In this document: in pieces, positions 24,448-32,187 of the stretch
Layout: each line of letters opens with the position of its first letter
Numbering within the stretch: position 1 is the stretch's first letter
DNA from: Clostridiales bacterium
Lineage (GTDB): Bacteria; Bacillota; Clostridia; Lachnospirales; WQUN01
Direction: 5' to 3'
Length of the DNA stretch: 32,267 nucleotides
Assembly (NCBI GenBank): GCA_031271295.1
Contig: JAISVZ010000009.1
Location: 1 to 32,267 of the forward strand
Notes under the pieces: model-generated
What the model was told of the DNA's origin: nothing
Database searches by the model: none
The model's input: the letters and a program-made list of their open reading frames with translations, nothing else
Position numbers and translations under genes: made by a program

Positions 24448-26811
24448 ATGTTGGCATCAATAAAAAAAAAGTGCTACGGCTGTGGAGCTTGCATTAATAT
24501 ATGTCCTCACAAAGCCATTGAATTGATTCCGGATCATGAGGGATTTAACCGGCCTTCTTGCAATAAAGAAAAGTGTACAAACTGCCGTCTCTGCACGGAC
24601 GTATGCCCTGCTAATGGGAAAAATTATTCTGTTTCATACAGCAACGCGTATGCTTTAGCTGCAAACGACGAGGTGCGCGTTAATTCGGCGAGCGGCGGTG
24701 TGTTTTATCTTGCAGCGGAGTATACTCTAAAAAATGGCGGAGTAGTGTGCGGTGCACAATACTCTGATGATTTTCGGGAAGTGCGTCACGCGGTCATTAA
24801 TTCCGTAAGCGAATTAACTCCGCTTTTGTCCAGCAAATATGTGCAGTCAGACATTAAAGACAGCTTGCTTAAATTAGAAGAAGCTATTAGTGACAATAAG
24901 CCTGTTTTATTTTGCGGAACGCCTTGCCAATGCGCTGGAATGCGCAAGTTTTTAAAATTAAAAAAACTCTCTGACGATAAAGTTATTGTTATTGATTTAT
25001 TATGTCACGCAGCTCCTTCCCCAAAGGCATGGAAACTTTTTATTGATGAACTAATTTTAAATACAGTGAAACAATATGAACCTGTGTTTGGCTCCCGTAA
25101 ACTTATATCCGCCAAAATAGTTAATGTTAATCAGCGATCAAAATATAAAGGCTGGCAGCCTAACATTTTGCTAAAGGTAGATTTAGAACTCATATTTGAC
25201 GATAATTCTGTTATATCGCATACCGAATACGGAGAAAATAAAGACGATTACCCGTGGTGGTATGTATGGCTGCGCAGAAACGCGGCTTCGCGATTAAGTT
25301 GCTATAGCTGTGATTTTGCCTGTAAAGGCCGCCAAGGAGATTTAACGATAGGGGATTTTTGGGGAGTTGACAGAATAATTCCCGGCATCAACGATAGTAA
25401 AGGCTTATCTCTTGTATTAGCGACAAGTAAAGGTAATCGGTTTTTACGTAAAATTACGGACGGTATAGATTTGAAAGTGTTAAGAGAATTAACTTACCTT
25501 GAGGCTGAAAATGCAACTAAGAGCCAAAAAACTTTAAGTGGAGGTTGGCCAATTAGGCCGGAACGCGAGTTGCTTTTTAGTGAACTCAACAATGACGGTT
25601 TTTTTAATGCTTACAAAAAACTATTAAATTATAAACCGTCTCTTGAGCCTGAGCCTCCTGAAGAGGTTGGAGAATTTGATATAGGCATAGTTGGTTGGTA
25701 CTATAGCGGAAATATTGGTGACGTTTTAACAGATTGGGCAGCGTACCGATTTTTTGAGCTATTGGGGTTACGAGTATTAATGATTTCCGATCCCTATTTA
25801 CAAGAAGAGGAATTTAGCGACCGTCAAAAAGCAAGCTATGAGACGGTAAAAAAATACTATAATATAAGTAAATTTCGCACTATTGATAAACTGCAGGAAA
25901 TAAACAAAATTTGCAAAAGGTTTGTTGTGGCGGGTGGTATGACCTGGAAATGGGAATTTTTAAGTAAAAGGCAAGGCTTTTACGATTTGGGGTTTGCTTC
26001 GGACAGTGCCGTAAAGGCAAGTTGCACACCGGGAATTGGAAGGGTCAGCGTAAGAGCCTACACAGAAGAAATAGGGGGTACTAATAGTGGTTTAAATAAC
26101 ATGGCTTTGAAATCAAGTTATAACTTTAAGCGCTTTAACACGATATTTGTCCGTGAATCGGCGGCTGTGGATATAATGCAGGAGGTATTTGGTGTTTTTG
26201 CAAAACAAATATATGATCCTGTTCTTTTTATTAATCAAGAGGCATACGAACCATTATTAGAAGACTGCACATTTGAAATACCAAAAGAACCGTATATTTT
26301 CTACTATATTTTTAATTCAAATTCACATTTTCGCTTTATTAATCATTATCACGGCATTGCGGAAAAAATGCGAATGAAGGAAGTTTTCCTTGTGCCATCA
26401 AGGAATCATAGTTTAGAAACTTATTGTGCGAACCGTGAATTCGCTAAAAATTGTGGCTTTTCTACAGCCGAGGCAACAATTGGAAACTGGGTAAGCCTTA
26501 TGAAGAATTGCGAATATGTAATATGTAACAGCTTCCATTGCGCAATGTTAGCTATTCGCTTTAACAAACAGTTTGCTATATTGGAATTGAGGAAAGACGA
26601 TAGCCGAATGGATGTACTAAAACAGCTAAACCTTTCGGAACGGCTGATAAAAAATGATTTTGACAACTGCGACCAAATATATACCACACTGAAGCGCCCC
26701 ATAGATTGGTCGGTTGTAAATGAAAAACTGCGCCGGAAATGTTCGTATGATATCAATTTATTAATTGAAGCTTTGAATCTTAAACCGGCGTTTAACGCAA
26801 AAGGAATCTGA
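24448..26811 (+). CDS. Ferredoxin-FrhB-type domain fused to polysaccharide pyruvyl transferase
   Basis: A 787-residue fusion. Residues about 8-55 hold two 4Fe-4S ferredoxin motifs (CYGCGACINICP and CTNCRLCTDVCP). Residues about 60-370 match the coenzyme F420 hydrogenase/dehydrogenase beta-subunit family (SASGGVFYLAAEY, VLFCGTPCQCAGMRKFL, CYSCDFACKGRQGDLTIGDFWG). Residues about 400-780 match the polysaccharide pyruvyl transferase family (DIGIVGWYYSGNIGDVLTDWAAY...CNSFHCAMLAIRFNKQFAIL), which puts ketal pyruvate on surface sugars. The two families often sit side by side in such loci; here they are one chain. ATG 24448 lies 7 bases after AAGGAG. An A9 run (24462-24470) within the first codons is a possible slippage site. 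No residue loss suggests inactivity. Confidence 0.8.
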   Translation: MLASIKKKCYGCGACINICPHKAIELIPDHEGFNRPSCNKEKCTNCRLCTDVCPANGKNYSVSYSNAYALAANDEVRVNSASGGVFYLAAEYTLKNGGVVCGAQYSDDFREVRHAVINSVSELTPLLSSKYVQSDIKDSLLKLEEAISDNKPVLFCGTPCQCAGMRKFLKLKKLSDDKVIVIDLLCHAAPSPKAWKLFIDELILNTVKQYEPVFGSRKLISAKIVNVNQRSKYKGWQPNILLKVDLELIFDDNSVISHTEYGENKDDYPWWYVWLRRNAASRLSCYSCDFACKGRQGDLTIGDFWGVDRIIPGINDSKGLSLVLATSKGNRFLRKITDGIDLKVLRELTYLEAENATKSQKTLSGGWPIRPERELLFSELNNDGFFNAYKKLLNYKPSLEPEPPEEVGEFDIGIVGWYYSGNIGDVLTDWAAYRFFELLGLRVLMISDPYLQEEEFSDRQKASYETVKKYYNISKFRTIDKLQEINKICKRFVVAGGMTWKWEFLSKRQGFYDLGFASDSAVKASCTPGIGRVSVRAYTEEIGGTNSGLNNMALKSSYNFKRFNTIFVRESAAVDIMQEVFGVFAKQIYDPVLFINQEAYEPLLEDCTFEIPKEPYIFYYIFNSNSHFRFINHYHGIAEKMRMKEVFLVPSRNHSLETYCANREFAKNCGFSTAEATIGNWVSLMKNCEYVICNSFHCAMLAIRFNKQFAILELRKDDSRMDVLKQLNLSERLIKNDFDNCDQIYTTLKRPIDWSVVNEKLRRKCSYDINLLIEALNLKPAFNAKGI

Positions 26812-26823
26812 TTAAATTCCACA

Positions 26824-26985
26824 GAAAGCTTTAGCGGAAGCAGTGAAATTGCGGTTAATTACGGAATGAAAATATCGCTTGCCAAGGGTAACCCTAATAA
26901 CTTTAAAATAACAACAAACGCCGATTTAAAACGTTTTCGCGAATTTGCGGAAATTGCGGATACGGCAGAAAAGAGGCAGGTTTAG
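26824..26985 (+). pseudogene. Remnant: last 53 codons of an IspD/TarI-like gene
   Basis: An open stretch without start codon whose translation (ESFSGSSEIAVNYGMKISLA, then KGNPNNFKITTNADLKRF) matches the C-terminus of the IspD/TarI-like protein at 21406-22065. Roughly 95 bases in the middle are nearly identical; the edges diverge, and a 15-base insertion lies before the last residues. Its TAG stop overlaps the GTG start of the following dehydrogenase, the kind of coupling expected of a native tarI-tarJ pair. The fragment is thus the old 3' end that once preceded the dehydrogenase directly, and the kdsB-aldolase-pyruvyltransferase cassette now separates the two copies. Confidence 0.85.
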
Positions 26986-27893
26986 TGAAAGCGTGGGTTT
27001 TGCACGGAGCAAACGATATAAGGCTTGAGAATATACCTAAGCCGATACCTGCAAGCGGCGAGGTTCTTGTGCGCGTAAAAGCGGCGGGCATCTGTTCGTC
27101 CGATATACCGCGCGTTTACGCAAACGGCGCCTATTTTTATCCCATTATTTTAGGGCATGAATTCTCAGGCGTTACGGAGAACGGCAGGCGTGTGGGTGTG
27201 TTCCCGCTTTTGCCGTGCCATAAATGCGAATCCTGTTTATCGCGGCACTACGAAACGTGCTCCGCTTACGGCTATATCGGTTCACGCCAAAACGGCGCTT
27301 TTGCGGAATACGTTGCCGTTCCGCAGTGGAATTTGTTCGAACTAGCGGATAACGTAACATTTGAACAGGCCGCACTGCTTGAACCTGCGGCGGTTGCGCT
27401 GCACGCGGTTAAAAGCGTAAAGGATTTCGGTATTTCAAAAGCGGCGGTAGTAGGTAGCGGGGTTGTTGGGGAACTTACCGGCGCTTGGCTTTCGCGTTAC
27501 GGCGTGCAGTTTGTGGATGTGCTCGGGCGAAACGATAAGGGTATGTTTCAGGAATATGACCTTTGCGTTGAAGCCGCCGGAACGGTAAATTCCTTAGAGC
27601 GGTGCATAGAACTTGTAAAACCGAACGGCGAAATTGTGCTGTTGGGTAACCCTGAAATGGAGTTTAGCATTAACCGGAAAATATACTGGCAATTACTGCG
27701 CAAGCAAATTGCCGTACGGGGTTGCTGGAATTCAAGCTACCCCGCCGATTGGAAGCGCACGCTTGACTTCTTAAGCGAAATACAGCTTGGCAGCTTCGTA
27801 AGCCATGTATTTAATTTTGACGAATTAAACAATGCTCTTAATATGATGCACAGCAAAAGTAAAAAACACAAAAAAGTGATGATAAGGTTATGA
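26985..27893 (+). CDS. TarJ-like zinc-dependent alcohol dehydrogenase
   Basis: A 302-residue medium-chain dehydrogenase. Catalytic zinc ligands are Cys in AGICSSD and His-Glu in LGHEFSG; the structural zinc set is CHKCESC plus a later Cys (ETC). The Rossmann part is AAVVGSGVVGELTGAWLSRYG, shorter than usual for the family (typical length about 340). Partnered with an IspD/TarI-like cytidylyltransferase, such proteins are TarJ-type ribulose 5-phosphate reductases giving ribitol 5-phosphate for CDP-ribitol; the partner tail remnant overlaps this start (TAG/GTG). Last plus-strand gene of the glycan island; its 3' end overlaps the convergent gene at 27888 by six bases. Confidence 0.75.
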   Translation: MKAWVLHGANDIRLENIPKPIPASGEVLVRVKAAGICSSDIPRVYANGAYFYPIILGHEFSGVTENGRRVGVFPLLPCHKCESCLSRHYETCSAYGYIGSRQNGAFAEYVAVPQWNLFELADNVTFEQAALLEPAAVALHAVKSVKDFGISKAAVVGSGVVGELTGAWLSRYGVQFVDVLGRNDKGMFQEYDLCVEAAGTVNSLERCIELVKPNGEIVLLGNPEMEFSINRKIYWQLLRKQIAVRGCWNSSYPADWKRTLDFLSEIQLGSFVSHVFNFDELNNALNMMHSKSKKHKKVMIRL

Positions 27894-29036
27894 GTGGTTC
27901 CTGTATTCCTCAACTATCGCTTTATACTCGTCCGCCAAATGAGGGCGCATATTTTCGTAGGTAGACATCGCGAACGGATGCGGACGCCACCACAGCGCAA
28001 CATCGCTGCGGTTACGGAAAAATTCAAGCACATGACGCAGTTTTTTCAGGTACTTTTCATTACCCGCCAAAGCCGCGCCTATTGTGGTGTTGTACAGTAC
28101 CACTTTTCTGTTTCCTATTATTTCTCGCCACTCGTCCGGAATTTCGCAGTTCTCGCGTTTGGTACTAACAACCTTGTCGTATTTCGGGCTTCCGAGAGCG
28201 ACTATTTTTTTATCCAAATCTCCGAATACGCCAATGCAATTGTTTTTCTCCTCATAATTACGTATATGATTTATGTACTGCTGCTTTACGGATTCCGATT
28301 CCACAAACACCCTGTCGGCATATAACGCCGCAGGCGTAACGCATAAATGTTCCCCTACGGGACTGCTTCCAACAACAAAATACGGCACATAAACAAGCAT
28401 ATCCGTTAATTTTCGAAGCCGCTTGAAATAGAAGTTTGGATGCACATTTATAACAAAATTGCCTTCATCATAAGGCGCACAACTGTATATTGCGTCCGGC
28501 CGGCGTTTTTCAAAATCGTATGTGCGCCAGTCCGTAATTTTAACGTTCGGATAGCTCTCCTGAGTATCACATTTCATATCTTTTATTGTGATATCCGCCC
28601 TATGATCAAAATACGGTATGGGTATAACATACGCATCGCACATAGGGTCATCCATTGCCGCCTGCCATATGCTCTCAAGGGAATCGCTCATTGCGGCGCT
28701 GTGGCACAAAAACACAACTTCAATTTTATCCGCCTTTAATTCGGATTTTACGCAGCCTTCTATTTTATTCAAACTTTCCCTTAGGATTTTTATATGCGGC
28801 GCTCCGAAATTGCTATCCGTTGCCGCCTCGCCTATTTGGTTGTAAAATTCAAATAACAGTTCCTCGGTTTGCGAATTTTTACCGTAGCTTTCAGAAATAA
28901 AATCAATAAGCGGGGCAATGTTTTCCTGCAAAAGGGCAAGAAGAGGAATAATACCCTTTTTATCCGTTATCGCGTTAAGCAATTCGCCAAATGTGGAGAT
29001 TATTTCGTTTATCTGAGTTAGTTGTTGTTTTCTCAT
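27888..29036 (-). CDS. N-terminal part of a CDP-glycerol glycerophosphotransferase-like protein
   Basis: A 382-residue protein of the TagB/TagF-like family, which polymerises or primes polyol-phosphate (teichoic-acid-like) chains from CDP-polyols. Helical leader about 1-100, then GT-B strands VEVVFLCHSAAMSDSLESIW-like, DAYVIPIPYFDH, YSCAPYDEGNFVINVHPNFYFKRL, LVYVPYFV, KIVALGSPKYD, VVLYNTTIGAAL and DVALWWRPHPFAMSTYENMRP. The chain stops at IVEEYRNHS, just before the GIYDD...SDAYYGD segment that family members continue with. That missing part is what the plus-strand fragment at 3646-5151 carries, at the other edge of the glycan island. Start ATG 29036 has GGTGG close upstream. The stop lies in tarJ-derived sequence, so the C-terminus is a breakpoint artefact. 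Probably a truncated gene. Confidence 0.75.
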   Translation of the reverse strand: MRKQQLTQINEIISTFGELLNAITDKKGIIPLLALLQENIAPLIDFISESYGKNSQTEELLFEFYNQIGEAATDSNFGAPHIKILRESLNKIEGCVKSELKADKIEVVFLCHSAAMSDSLESIWQAAMDDPMCDAYVIPIPYFDHRADITIKDMKCDTQESYPNVKITDWRTYDFEKRRPDAIYSCAPYDEGNFVINVHPNFYFKRLRKLTDMLVYVPYFVVGSSPVGEHLCVTPAALYADRVFVESESVKQQYINHIRNYEEKNNCIGVFGDLDKKIVALGSPKYDKVVSTKRENCEIPDEWREIIGNRKVVLYNTTIGAALAGNEKYLKKLRHVLEFFRNRSDVALWWRPHPFAMSTYENMRPHLADEYKAIVEEYRNHS

Positions 29037-29055
29037 TTTCCACCTATCTCGTTTT

Positions 29056-29106
29056 CAATTTTTTCTTTGCTGTGTTTAAGAGAGTACATTTTTGCTAAAA
29101 GAACAT
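29056..29106. repeat. Copy 1 of a roughly 45-bp direct repeat (partner at 29288-29332)
   Basis: AGTACATTTTTGC followed by an A-rich run occurs at 29083-29100 and again at 29307-29324, with weaker similarity extending outward (TTGC, TTTAA). Each copy lies upstream, on the minus strand, of a coding start, so the repeat looks like a duplicated promoter/leader region. The copies flank the Rpn-like fragment. Confidence 0.5.
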
Positions 29107-29271
29107 CGCACTATTAACCATATTGTTCAACTCCTTATCTTTAAGATTTGTTAAAACATCGTACAATATTCTTTTTCCGGTTACTGCGTTGTGAAATTGC
29201 AACGTTTTCCCCGGTTCGTTGAATATATGCCTTATTAAACTGTCCTTGCATTTTTTGTTTGCCTCAGTCAT
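29095..29271 (-). CDS. Short N-terminal fragment resembling Rpn/PD-(D/E)XK nuclease family
   Basis: A 58-residue frame. KKCKDSLIRHIFNEPGKTLQ and FHNAVTGKRI resemble the opening of Rpn-type recombination-promoting nuclease/putative transposase proteins (usually KDxLFKxIFxxP...LYNALTG), which run to about 300 residues; the nuclease core is absent here. ATG 29271 is preferred because AGGGGG lies just upstream; the frame continues to an ATG at 29322. It appears to be a truncated gene lying between two copies of a short repeat. Similarity is from memory of the family and moderate. Confidence 0.4.
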   Translation of the reverse strand: MTEANKKCKDSLIRHIFNEPGKTLQFHNAVTGKRILYDVLTNLKDKELNNMVNSAMFF

Positions 29272-29301
29272 TTTCAACCCCCTTGCTTTTTCGTTGCATT
29301 T

Positions 29302-29330
29302 AATATAGTACATTTTTGCCAAAAAAACAA
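29302..29330 (-). promoter_or_regulatory. Minus-strand promoter-like sequence
   Basis: On the minus strand TTGTTT (29325-29330), a 17-bp spacer and TATATT (29302-29307) precede the Rpn-like fragment and the glycerophosphotransferase-like gene. The second repeat copy at 29083-29100 carries a degraded version with TCTCTT in place of the -10. Confidence 0.45.
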
Positions 29331-29337
29331 TGTGTAT

Positions 29338-29466
29338 CTAAGATTTTCTACAAAGCCGCAAATTGCAAGTTTAATTGCCGAACCGGAAATTAACAAATAC
29401 GCTGTTTACAAAGACGCGGCGGCAAGCCATTTATTAAGTGAAGCGGCGGTTACAACATTACTGTAG
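29338..29466 (+). pseudogene. Possible decayed coding remnant (plus strand)
   Basis: A start-less open stretch ending in TAG whose translation (STKPQIASLIAEPEINKYAV, then YKDAAASHLLSEAAVTTLL) looks like the C-terminus of a real protein: balanced composition, alanine-rich helix and GC-rich third positions. No family is recognised. It lies in the 490-base stretch between the Rpn-like fragment and the regulator, which otherwise holds no intact gene. Confidence 0.35.
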
Positions 29467-29476
29467 CCGCCATTTT

Positions 29477-29614
29477 CTATTTGCGGGGTTGGCCGCTCAT
29501 GCATCCGTAGTTTTGTATTGCATTTAAAAAGGCGTTCGGGTTTTGCTCAAAACCCAAGGCGGATATATGCTGAAAAAATGTAGATTCGCCAATATATCCC
29601 GTTTCTTTACATTT
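29477..29614 (-). pseudogene. Possible decayed coding remnant (minus strand)
   Basis: Forty-five minus-strand codons ending in TAG, translating to a protein-like tail that includes GYIGESTFFQHISALGFEQN and PNAFLNAIQNYGCMSGQPRK. An in-frame stop directly upstream and no start indicate a fragment. The family is not recognised. It converges with the plus-strand remnant at 29338-29466, so two different genes seem to have been cut here. Confidence 0.35.
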
Positions 29615-29634
29615 TTATTTCTCTGTGCTAATAT
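29606..29634 (+). promoter_or_regulatory. Promoter of the XRE-cupin regulator
   Basis: TTTACA (29606-29611), a 17-bp spacer and TAATAT (29629-29634) give a good vegetative promoter. The transcript would start near 29641, leaving an unusually long leader of about 175 nt before the regulator start codon. Confidence 0.6.
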
Positions 29635-29661
29635 ATTTGGCAGGAAATAAAAGCATCCTAT

Positions 29662-29758
29662 GGCTGGTCGCGCGGAAAAACGCCGCGCTGCTTGCCTTTG
29701 CAACCAAGGCCGGCTGTGCGGAAAAACGCCGCGAAGCCTGCTCTACACAACCAAAAGC
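29662..29758 (+). repeat. Two tandem leader units with a shared hairpin
   Basis: Unit 1 (29662-29710) and unit 2 (29712-29758) each begin GGCTG, contain the same 16-base core GCGGAAAAACGCCGCG, continue with a GC(T/C)TGC stretch and end CAACCAA-GC. The core folds back on itself (GCGG or CGCGG with CCGC or CCGCG). The units sit in the 5' leader of the regulator gene, between its promoter and start codon, so they may act in RNA-level control or be a duplicated binding site. Confidence 0.55.
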
Positions 29759-29815
29759 TGACTGCCGGCAAATCTACCGCCGCATCAGCCCACACAATCT
29801 AAGGAGGAAATTTTT

Positions 29816-30361
29816 ATGGACGAAATTCGTCAAATGGCGGCGCGTATACGCGAGCTTCGCGACATCTCAGGTTATTCGGTTACGGAAATTGCCGACATAC
29901 TGGGTATTGAACCGTTTCTTTACGAGCAGTACGAGGAAAACGGTGAAAATATCCCAATTAACGTTTTGTTCCGGCTGGCAAACATATATAAAGTGGATTT
30001 AAACGAAATTTTAACAGGTAAAGCTCCGCATCTTGAAACCTACTGCTTGGTTAAACGCGGCGCGGGTATGGAGATAGACCGTTTCCCCGGCTATCGTTTT
30101 CATTCGCTTGCTTATACCTACAAACGCAGAGTAATGGAACCGCTGCTTGTTACAATGGATTCTTCCGAAACCGACGCCGCGCTTGTAACCCATGCCGGGC
30201 AGGAGTTTAACTTTTGCCTTGAGGGCACAATGGAGCTTTTGTTCGACGGCAAGGTTATCCGCCTTGAAGAAGGGGACTGCGTATATTTCAACCCGTCTCG
30301 CCCGCACGGGCAAAGGGCGGTTACGGCAAAAGCGCGTTTTCTTACGGTAATTACGGGATAG
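29816..30361 (+). CDS. XRE-family transcriptional regulator with C-terminal cupin domain
   Basis: A 181-residue protein with an N-terminal XRE helix-turn-helix (residues about 5-65: IRELRDISGYSVTEIADILG, then YEQYEENGENIPINVLFRLA) and a C-terminal cupin_2 barrel (about 100-178: FNFCLEGTMELLFDG, EEGDCVYFNPSRPHG). This architecture is common next to AMP-forming acyl-CoA synthetases in gut Clostridia, where the cupin is thought to sense a small ligand. TAAGGAGG is 6-7 bases before the ATG. It most likely controls itself and the downstream synthetase; the ligand is not known. Confidence 0.85.
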   Translation: MDEIRQMAARIRELRDISGYSVTEIADILGIEPFLYEQYEENGENIPINVLFRLANIYKVDLNEILTGKAPHLETYCLVKRGAGMEIDRFPGYRFHSLAYTYKRRVMEPLLVTMDSSETDAALVTHAGQEFNFCLEGTMELLFDGKVIRLEEGDCVYFNPSRPHGQRAVTAKARFLTVITG

Positions 30362-30374
30362 CTGTAATTACGGC

Positions 30375-30409
30375 AATAACAGCGCGGTCTGTTATTTCGG
30401 CAACCGAAA
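30375..30409. repeat. Paired small hairpins between regulator and synthetase
   Basis: AATAACAG (30375-30382) pairs with CTGTTATT (30389-30396) over a 6-base loop, and TTTCGG/CCGAAA (30395-30409) forms a second, mutually exclusive stem. No U-tract follows, so it is not a standard terminator; it could be an attenuator-like or binding structure. A TATAAT sequence at 30422-30427 may be a -10 for the synthetase, but its -35 is poor. Confidence 0.4.
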
Positions 30410-30474
30410 ACCAAGTGATTATATAATATTAAACAGCCCAAACAACTATAACGCAAAAAATTCAGGAGGAATAT

Positions 30475-32127
30475 ATGAAACTGTTACAACGTTTTCTACA
30501 AAGGGTAGATTTTGATTCTTACGAGGATTTTATACAAAACTATAAACTTAACGTACCGGAAAATTTCAATTTCGGCTTTGATGTGGTGGACGCGTGGGCG
30601 CAACTTGAACCGGAAAAAAAGGCTCTGGTTTGGTGCGACGACCACGGAAACGAAAAAACCTTCACCTTTACGGATATTTCGAGGCTTTCAAACCAAGCGG
30701 CAAACTGGCTTCAAAAAAACGGCGTTAAAAAGGGCGATTCCGTTCTGCTTATCCTGCGCCGCAGGTGGGAATACTGGGTAATGGCAACCGCGATTCACAA
30801 ACTCGGCGCTGTGCTTATACCGGCCTCGCTTCAGCTTACAAGCAAGGATATTACCTACCGCGTTGGCGCGGCGGACGTTAAAATGATTATCTGTGTAGCC
30901 GACGATTTTGTTATTTCGCAAATAAACAGCGCGGAAATAGACGTTAAAAAGTCCGTAATATCGGGTAGCTATGACGGCTATTTACCGTTTGATATAGAAG
31001 AATTTCCGGATACGTTCGCAAGGCCGCAGGGGGATGACGCCGCGAAAAACACGGATTTAATGCTTATGTATTTTACATCCGGCACAACCGGTATGCCGAA
31101 AATGGTGCGCCACGATTTTATCCATCCGCTGGGGCAAATTGTTACCGCGAAGTATTGGCAGCAGGTTCAGGAAAACAAACTGCACCTTACCGTTTCGGAT
31201 TCCGGCTGGGCAAAGTTCGGCTGGGGCAAAATTTACGGGCAGTGGATTTGCGGCGCGGTTATTTTCGGCTACGATATGGATAAGTTTGTGCCGAAAAATC
31301 TGCTACAAAAAATACAGGATTACAAAATTACCACATTCTGCGCGCCTCCCACAATGTACCGTTTTATGCTTCAGGAGGATTTAACTAAGTATGATTTATC
31401 TTCCGTTAAGCACTGCGGCAACGCGGGCGAACCTCTTAACCCCGATGTTTACAAAAGGTTTTACGACCTTACGGGGCTTGAACTGCGCGAAGGCTTCGGG
31501 CAGAGCGAATCTTCGGTGCTTGTGGCAAATTTTGAATGGCTTACGCCCCGTCCGGGCAGTATGGGCAAACCCGCTCCGCTCTATGATATAGACCTTATCG
31601 ACGCGGACGGCAACTCCTGCGAGGCGGGCGTTGAAGGGGAAATTATTATACGCGGGCTTAAAAACCCAAGCGGTTTGTTTAAGGGCTACAACAAGGACGA
31701 GGAATACAACAAAACCGTTTTCCGCGAGGATTATTACGCCACGGGCGACGTTGCCTGGCGCGACGACGACGGTTATTACTGGTTTGTTGGCAGGAACGAC
31801 GACGTTATAAAATGCTCCGGTTACAGGATTGGCCCTTTCGAGGTGGAATCCGCGCTTATAGAACACCCCGCGGTTGTGGAGTGCGCCGTAACCGCCGCGC
31901 CGGACGCGGTTCGCGGGCAGGTGGTAAAAGCTTCAGTTGTGCTTGCGGCAGGTTTTGCCGCATCGGACGAACTTGCGAAGGAGCTTCAAGAGCATGTTAA
32001 ACGCGTTACCGCACCGTACAAATACCCAAGGATTGTGGAATTTGTGGATGAGCTTCCCAAAACGGTAAGCGGGAAAATTAAACGCGGGCAGATAAGAAAT
32101 GAAAACCATAAAAATCATAAATATTGA
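30475..32127 (+). CDS. AMP-forming acyl-CoA/acetyl-CoA-type synthetase
   Basis: A 550-residue member of the ANL (adenylate-forming) family, activating a carboxylic acid to an acyl-CoA with ATP. Motifs in order: YFTSGTTGMPKMVRH (A3, ATP loop), GNAGEPLNPDVYKRF, EGFGQSESSVLV (A5-like), YATGDVAWRDDDGYYWFVGRNDDVIKCSGYRIGPFEVE (A7-A8 hinge) and the C-terminal catalytic Lys in KTVSGKIKRG. All key residues are present and the length is typical of medium-chain acyl-CoA synthetases (MACS-like). The CAGGAGG ribosome site precedes ATG 30475. It pairs with the XRE-cupin regulator and is unrelated to glycan synthesis; substrate chain length cannot be read from the sequence. Confidence 0.85.
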   Translation: MKLLQRFLQRVDFDSYEDFIQNYKLNVPENFNFGFDVVDAWAQLEPEKKALVWCDDHGNEKTFTFTDISRLSNQAANWLQKNGVKKGDSVLLILRRRWEYWVMATAIHKLGAVLIPASLQLTSKDITYRVGAADVKMIICVADDFVISQINSAEIDVKKSVISGSYDGYLPFDIEEFPDTFARPQGDDAAKNTDLMLMYFTSGTTGMPKMVRHDFIHPLGQIVTAKYWQQVQENKLHLTVSDSGWAKFGWGKIYGQWICGAVIFGYDMDKFVPKNLLQKIQDYKITTFCAPPTMYRFMLQEDLTKYDLSSVKHCGNAGEPLNPDVYKRFYDLTGLELREGFGQSESSVLVANFEWLTPRPGSMGKPAPLYDIDLIDADGNSCEAGVEGEIIIRGLKNPSGLFKGYNKDEEYNKTVFREDYYATGDVAWRDDDGYYWFVGRNDDVIKCSGYRIGPFEVESALIEHPAVVECAVTAAPDAVRGQVVKASVVLAAGFAASDELAKELQEHVKRVTAPYKYPRIVEFVDELPKTVSGKIKRGQIRNENHKNHKY

Positions 32128-32187
32128 ACAAAGCAATTTTTGATATTATCCTAATAAATCCGGTTGAATTCGTCAGGAGGTACTTTG

